DNA of 8,242 nt. It comes from CAZOLI01 sp964580675. Lineage in GTDB: Bacteria > Planctomycetota > MHYJ01 > CAYXQY01. A program made the position numbers and the translations under genes. The stretch spans positions 1 through 8,242 of the forward strand of contig CAZOLI010000083.1 of the NCBI GenBank assembly GCA_964580675.1, in the 5' to 3' direction. The notes beneath the pieces are model-generated. The model saw only the letters and a program-made list of their open reading frames with translations, did no database searches and had not been told where the DNA came from. Position 1 is the stretch's first letter; every line of letters starts with the position of its first letter. This document shows, in pieces, positions 5,356-8,242 of the stretch.

Positions 5356-6591
5356 ATGAACAACAGGAGTCACATCGGCATATATGTTCGATTATCCCTC
5401 CTTACGTTTTTGCTTGTCGGGGGTCTTATCGGCCTGACCGCCCTGTTTTCCCCCTTCAGCGGATGGTTCATCGATCGATCCCACCGGCTGCTGCATATTC
5501 ACCTGCAGACCTGGTTTTTTATCGGTGGATTCCTCCTGGGCGCCGGATACCGAATCATCCCTCAGTTAACCGCCGTCAAATTATCAGGCGGCACAACGCC
5601 CAGGATCGGGAGTATGTTCCTGCTCACCTCCGCGGTCATCTGGATTTTTGTCATCCCGCTGATCTGGCCGCCGGTCGGCATCTGGCGCCACCTCGTGTTG
5701 CTTGTTGTGCTCCTGGAAGGAGGAGTATGGTTCTGTTACCTGTTTACGCTTCTCCCGTGTGTCCTGACCACCACAAAAGAAGGCGCATGGACGTACGTGC
5801 TCGCCGCCGGACTCACCCTGGTTGGCCTATCGTTTGGTGTGGGAGCCGCCGGATGGATCGGTCACGTGTACGGGAGTGAAATGATCTCCGTATCTCTCAG
5901 TGCATTCGGGCGTGAATCATTTCTGTTTCTCGGCGTTCCCGCAATGGCCATGGGCATTTCCGGACGGGTGGTTGGCAAAAAAGGAGACCCCGTTTTGCCG
6001 TACGTACTGGGGGTCGGTATGGTGCTCCTGGGATTTGTTCCCTTTCTGTCTCTACCGGGCTCGCTTGTCGCACCGGTTTGGCTGAATTATCTCCTCCTGC
6101 CCGGATTTCTGCTGCTCGCATGGGGCATGCGTCTGGATCAGGCCCGGCATCGATTGAACGTGCCGGGATTTGTTCACGGCGTCACCGTGGCCTTCGTGTT
6201 CCTCGGTTTGTTCATCCTGCTTTATTACCTCCGTTTAACAACGGACGTACCGATTCTCCGCCGGGGCCTGCTTCACCTCTGGGTGATCGGGTTCCTGACC
6301 ATCTTAATCATCGGGTACGGGACCTGGATCATTCCCTCCGCGGCCGGACGGGTGCCCATTAATTCGCCCTCCATCGTAATCGCCGTTTACGTGACCGGTG
6401 CCGGTACACTTCTTCGCGTTCTCGGTCCGGCCGGTGCCTTCTCCGGAATCTCCATCGCCTATGGATCGGCGTATTTCACGGTGCTTTCGTTTGGTGGAGG
6501 ATTGCTCCAATATACGGGCGTGGCCATCTTCACGGTCGCCCTCTGGCCGGAACTTCCCCCGTTGTTCGGGGCCGACGCCGGTGATGGCTAA
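5356..6591 (+). CDS. Twelve-helix membrane protein, NnrS/haem-copper-oxidase-like
   Basis: A very hydrophobic protein of 411 residues with about twelve membrane helices (roughly 10-31, 46-69, 85-104, 112-137, 147-169, 185-203, 214-236, 239-257, 272-292, 304-327, 337-356, 368-396). Helix 2 has HIHLQTWFFIGG with H47 and H49, ending in RIIP; helix 10 has H307 with the same H-to-P spacing, ending in WIIP and followed by AAGR. Conserved helix histidines followed by a proline at the helix end recall NnrS proteins (linked to nitric-oxide stress, haem-copper membrane proteins) and subunit I-like proteins. The match is by pattern only, so the family call is tentative. The gene starts one base after the stop of the preceding four-helix protein (TAAGATG). 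The hydrophilic C-terminus is short. Confidence 0.7.
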   Translation: MNNRSHIGIYVRLSLLTFLLVGGLIGLTALFSPFSGWFIDRSHRLLHIHLQTWFFIGGFLLGAGYRIIPQLTAVKLSGGTTPRIGSMFLLTSAVIWIFVIPLIWPPVGIWRHLVLLVVLLEGGVWFCYLFTLLPCVLTTTKEGAWTYVLAAGLTLVGLSFGVGAAGWIGHVYGSEMISVSLSAFGRESFLFLGVPAMAMGISGRVVGKKGDPVLPYVLGVGMVLLGFVPFLSLPGSLVAPVWLNYLLLPGFLLLAWGMRLDQARHRLNVPGFVHGVTVAFVFLGLFILLYYLRLTTDVPILRRGLLHLWVIGFLTILIIGYGTWIIPSAAGRVPINSPSIVIAVYVTGAGTLLRVLGPAGAFSGISIAYGSAYFTVLSFGGGLLQYTGVAIFTVALWPELPPLFGADAGDG

Positions 6592-6759
6592 CATCGGTTG
6601 GGCCCGACCGTGACCTCACGGTCTGCGAAACGATACATCGTCCGCCGTGCACCGGAAACAGCGCAAAGGAATGGTTCCGAAGAACACCGGCAAAAGTTGG
6701 AACGAAAATCGACGTCCATGTTCAGAAAATGAAAACCTGATCGCTGAGAAACGAACCCA
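6592..6759. other. Intergenic region with an inverted repeat
   Basis: 168 bp between the twelve-helix membrane gene and the CNNM-type gene. GACCGTGA (6606-6613) and TCACGGTC (6616-6623) form an inverted repeat two bases apart, 14 bases after the stop codon. It could fold as a hairpin but no T-run follows. I see no clear promoter for the next gene, so read-through transcription is possible. Confidence 0.45.
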
Positions 6760-7842
6760 ATGAATCCCCTGCAAATTTTGCGACTGGTCGGTGGACTCGT
6801 TTTGCTTGCCTCAAACGGGTTCTTTGTGACCACGGAATTTGCCCTCACCCGCGTCCGGCAATTTGACGAGGACCAGTTCACCGGATCCTCCGCTCTCAAA
6901 CTGGCCTGGGACATGACCGACCGGCTCGAGCTGTATCTGACGGGATGTCAGGTCGGCATTACGATTTCCAGTATCGGGTTGGGCATTACCGCTGAACCGG
7001 CCCTGACACACCTCCTGCAACTCCCGTTACAGGCCATTGATCTTCCGTTAACGTCCATTAAAACCATATCCATTGCGACATCCGTCATTTTGATTAATCT
7101 CGCTCACGTCGTTCTCGGGGAACAGGTCCCCACGTACCTCGGCGTGGAAAAAGCCCGTGGGGTCCTGAAATGGTGCGCTCACCTTCACTACTACTGGACG
7201 ACACTGATGTATCCGGTGATCTATCTCGGGGACAAAACCGCCAAATGGATTCTGGGATGGTTCGGGATAAAAATTGAACGTTCCTGGACGGATGAGGAAG
7301 AAGTGGAGTTCGGCGATCTTCGCAGGCAAATGGGAGAAATCCTTTCCCGGGGGGAACTGGATCGGGAACGCCGGGAGGAAGTCATGAAAGCACTGGAAAT
7401 AGAGGACATTCCGGTTCGAGATATTATGGTGCCCCGGGAGGAGATGGAAGTGTTATCCACCGAAAACAGTTCGGAGGAAAACCTGAACATCGTGAAAAAT
7501 TCCTCGTACGCCCGTTTTCCCGTGATCGGCGAACGGCCCGAGGAATTTATCGGTATCGTGTACGCGCAAACCCTGCTGGAGCATTTAAATGAACTGACAC
7601 AGGGGGAAATTGATATATCCGACCTCGCTGTGTCCCCGATGATCGTTCCCGAATCCCTGTCCGTGGCGGCCCTGATCGACCGCTTCCAGGACGAACACCA
7701 GGAACTCACCTTCATTCGGGAAGAGGACGGCGAACGGATCATCGGTCTTGTCACAACCACGGACGCGTTCGAAGCCATCATCGGTCCCCTCGAAGATCCG
7801 GCGGATCAGCCCCGACCGGACGGGGATCAGGAATCGCGGTAG
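6760..7842 (+). CDS. CNNM-domain / CBS-pair membrane protein (hemolysin-like family)
   Basis: A protein of 360 residues. The N-terminal CNNM (DUF21) transmembrane domain covers about 1-190, with SNGFFVTTEFALTRVR (18-33), GCQVGITISSIGLGITAEPAL (62-82) and LGEQVPTYLGVEKA (119-132). Two CBS domains follow at about 214-275 (VRDIMVPREEMEVL, then ARFPVIG...FIGIVYA) and 287-342 (VSPMIVPESLSVAALI, then IIGLVTTTDAFEAIIG). Relatives are implicated in magnesium or other cation transport, with CBS domains sensing adenine nucleotides. The protein ends soon after the second CBS domain, so the C-terminal CorC_HlyC domain of many relatives (often above 420 residues in total) is absent. The usual GELVPK motif is GEQVPT here. 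The ATG at 6760 has only a weak ribosome binding site. The last residues are charged and probably disordered. Confidence 0.9.
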   Translation: MNPLQILRLVGGLVLLASNGFFVTTEFALTRVRQFDEDQFTGSSALKLAWDMTDRLELYLTGCQVGITISSIGLGITAEPALTHLLQLPLQAIDLPLTSIKTISIATSVILINLAHVVLGEQVPTYLGVEKARGVLKWCAHLHYYWTTLMYPVIYLGDKTAKWILGWFGIKIERSWTDEEEVEFGDLRRQMGEILSRGELDRERREEVMKALEIEDIPVRDIMVPREEMEVLSTENSSEENLNIVKNSSYARFPVIGERPEEFIGIVYAQTLLEHLNELTQGEIDISDLAVSPMIVPESLSVAALIDRFQDEHQELTFIREEDGERIIGLVTTTDAFEAIIGPLEDPADQPRPDGDQESR

Positions 7843-8059
7843 GGATACCTCATCTGATGGGGAAACCTCACGACGCATGACAGGAGCTGTGGTTAGCAGG
7901 GGCGTTTGTAGTGGCGCACGAAGCGGCGGTGTTGATGTTTTCTAAGAAAGTAGTGTCCCAGCGTCGAAAAAATAACGTGTAAAAGGAAACAAGCAATAAG
8001 AGGAATAAAATACGGTGAAGAGAACAGGTACTCAATGAGAAGATGCCCACGGCCACAGG
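7843..8059. other. Gene-free stretch with a repeat relic
   Basis: 217 bp between the CNNM-type gene and the right-hand REP pair. A weak hairpin with one G-T pair (CCTCAT at 7848-7853, ATGGGG at 7857-7862) lies just after the stop codon without a T-run. The relic of the 160-bp element lies at 7937-7980. The A-rich rest (7981-8059) shows nothing recognisable, and the open frames here look like noise. Confidence 0.6.
7937..7980. repeat. Relic of the ~160-bp structured repeat
   Basis: GTTTTCT...CCCAGCGTC, an A-run and TAACGTGT match 456-497, the junction between the two left-hand units, in the same orientation with a few substitutions and three inserted bases. Weaker similarity extends leftward to about 7911. 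The rest of the following unit is missing, so this copy is truncated. Confidence 0.75.
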
Positions 8060-8131
8060 AGATCAGGCTGGAAAGCCCGATCTACGAAGGAATAACGTTG
8101 AAAAGGGTAGCTCGGGCTTTCTAGCCCGAGC
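8060..8131. repeat. REP-like inverted pair (BIME-like), right copy
   Basis: The first hairpin lies at 8060-8083 with a GGAA loop and one A-C mismatch, and CTAC at 8082-8085 (GTAG on the minus strand). The second has GTAG at 8107-8110 and arms GCTCGGGCT (8110-8118) and AGCCCGAGC (8123-8131). Both hairpins therefore have GTAG at their 5' foot, pointing toward each other across a 21-base core. This is the best preserved pair in the window. It is followed by AGGTAGGAAACCAATAAAAG, also found in the left unit at 128-147. Confidence 0.75.
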
Positions 8132-8215
8132 ATCGGCAAAAGGTAGGAAACCAATAAAAGGTCGACAACGATGTTGGAAGTTGGCTACGGTTGAGGAAAA
8201 GACCACAATCAAAGG

Positions 8216-8242
8216 AGATCGGGCTGGAATGCCCGATCTACG
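8216..8242. repeat. REP-like element cut by the window end
   Basis: A further copy of the first hairpin (8216-8239, one T-T mismatch next to the GGAA loop) with CTAC at 8238-8241. It lies 156 bp after the copy at 8060, so the right flank is also a tandem array that continues beyond the window. Confidence 0.75.

Noticed and set aside
6606..6623. Intrinsic terminator after the twelve-helix membrane gene
   Set aside because: The 8-bp inverted repeat has only a two-base centre and no T-run after it, so it is listed only as an inverted repeat.
7868..8056. 62-codon minus-strand frame with a hydrophobic stretch
   Set aside because: It runs through the repeat relic, has no convincing start signal, and its hydrophobic run comes from A-rich DNA on the plus strand.

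Overview
This 8.2 kb window is bacterial chromosome of moderately high GC. It holds six recognisable protein genes in two divergent blocks, and repeat arrays of the same kinds lie at both outer ends. Two of the minus-strand genes have clear Shine-Dalgarno sequences (TGGAGGG and AAGAGGTG), while the plus-strand genes have weak or no such sequence. Oxygen-independent coproporphyrinogen oxidase and tryptophanase point to a bacterium able to live with little or no oxygen. I cannot fix the phylum; a Bacteroidota/Rhodothermota-like lineage is only a guess.

Left flank (1-650): two tandem units of about 157 bp, each with a palindromic element whose stem-loop resembles REP sequences (GTAG next to a hairpin, paired in inverted orientation as in BIMEs). 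Two tandem copies of an unrelated element of about 160 bp, rich in inverted repeats, follow. No credible gene is seen here.

Minus-strand block (4562 down to 651): tnaA (tryptophanase), an FAD-dependent amine/amino-acid oxidoreductase of the DadA/glycine-oxidase type, and hemN (anaerobic coproporphyrinogen III dehydrogenase). The gaps are 65 and 7 bp, so this is probably one operon. Tryptophanase makes indole, pyruvate and ammonia; the oxidoreductase probably acts on an amine or amino acid; HemN makes protoporphyrinogen IX for haem without oxygen. The functional link between them is not obvious.

Divergent control region (4563-4883): it holds a long hairpin, an alternative overlapping hairpin followed by a T6 run in the tnaA direction, and a perfect 14-bp palindrome just upstream of the tnaA ribosome binding site. 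It probably controls tnaA and perhaps the plus-strand membrane genes.

Plus-strand block (4884-7842): a small four-helix membrane protein (CopD/HemJ-like) and a twelve-helix NnrS/haem-copper-like membrane protein, one base apart and probably translationally coupled; then, after 168 bp, a CNNM/CBS transporter-like protein that lacks the usual C-terminal CorC domain.

Right flank (7843-8242): a relic of the 160-bp element, then another inverted REP pair, and the window ends inside a further REP. The repeat order is thus A-A-B-B, genes, B-A-A, all in the same orientation.
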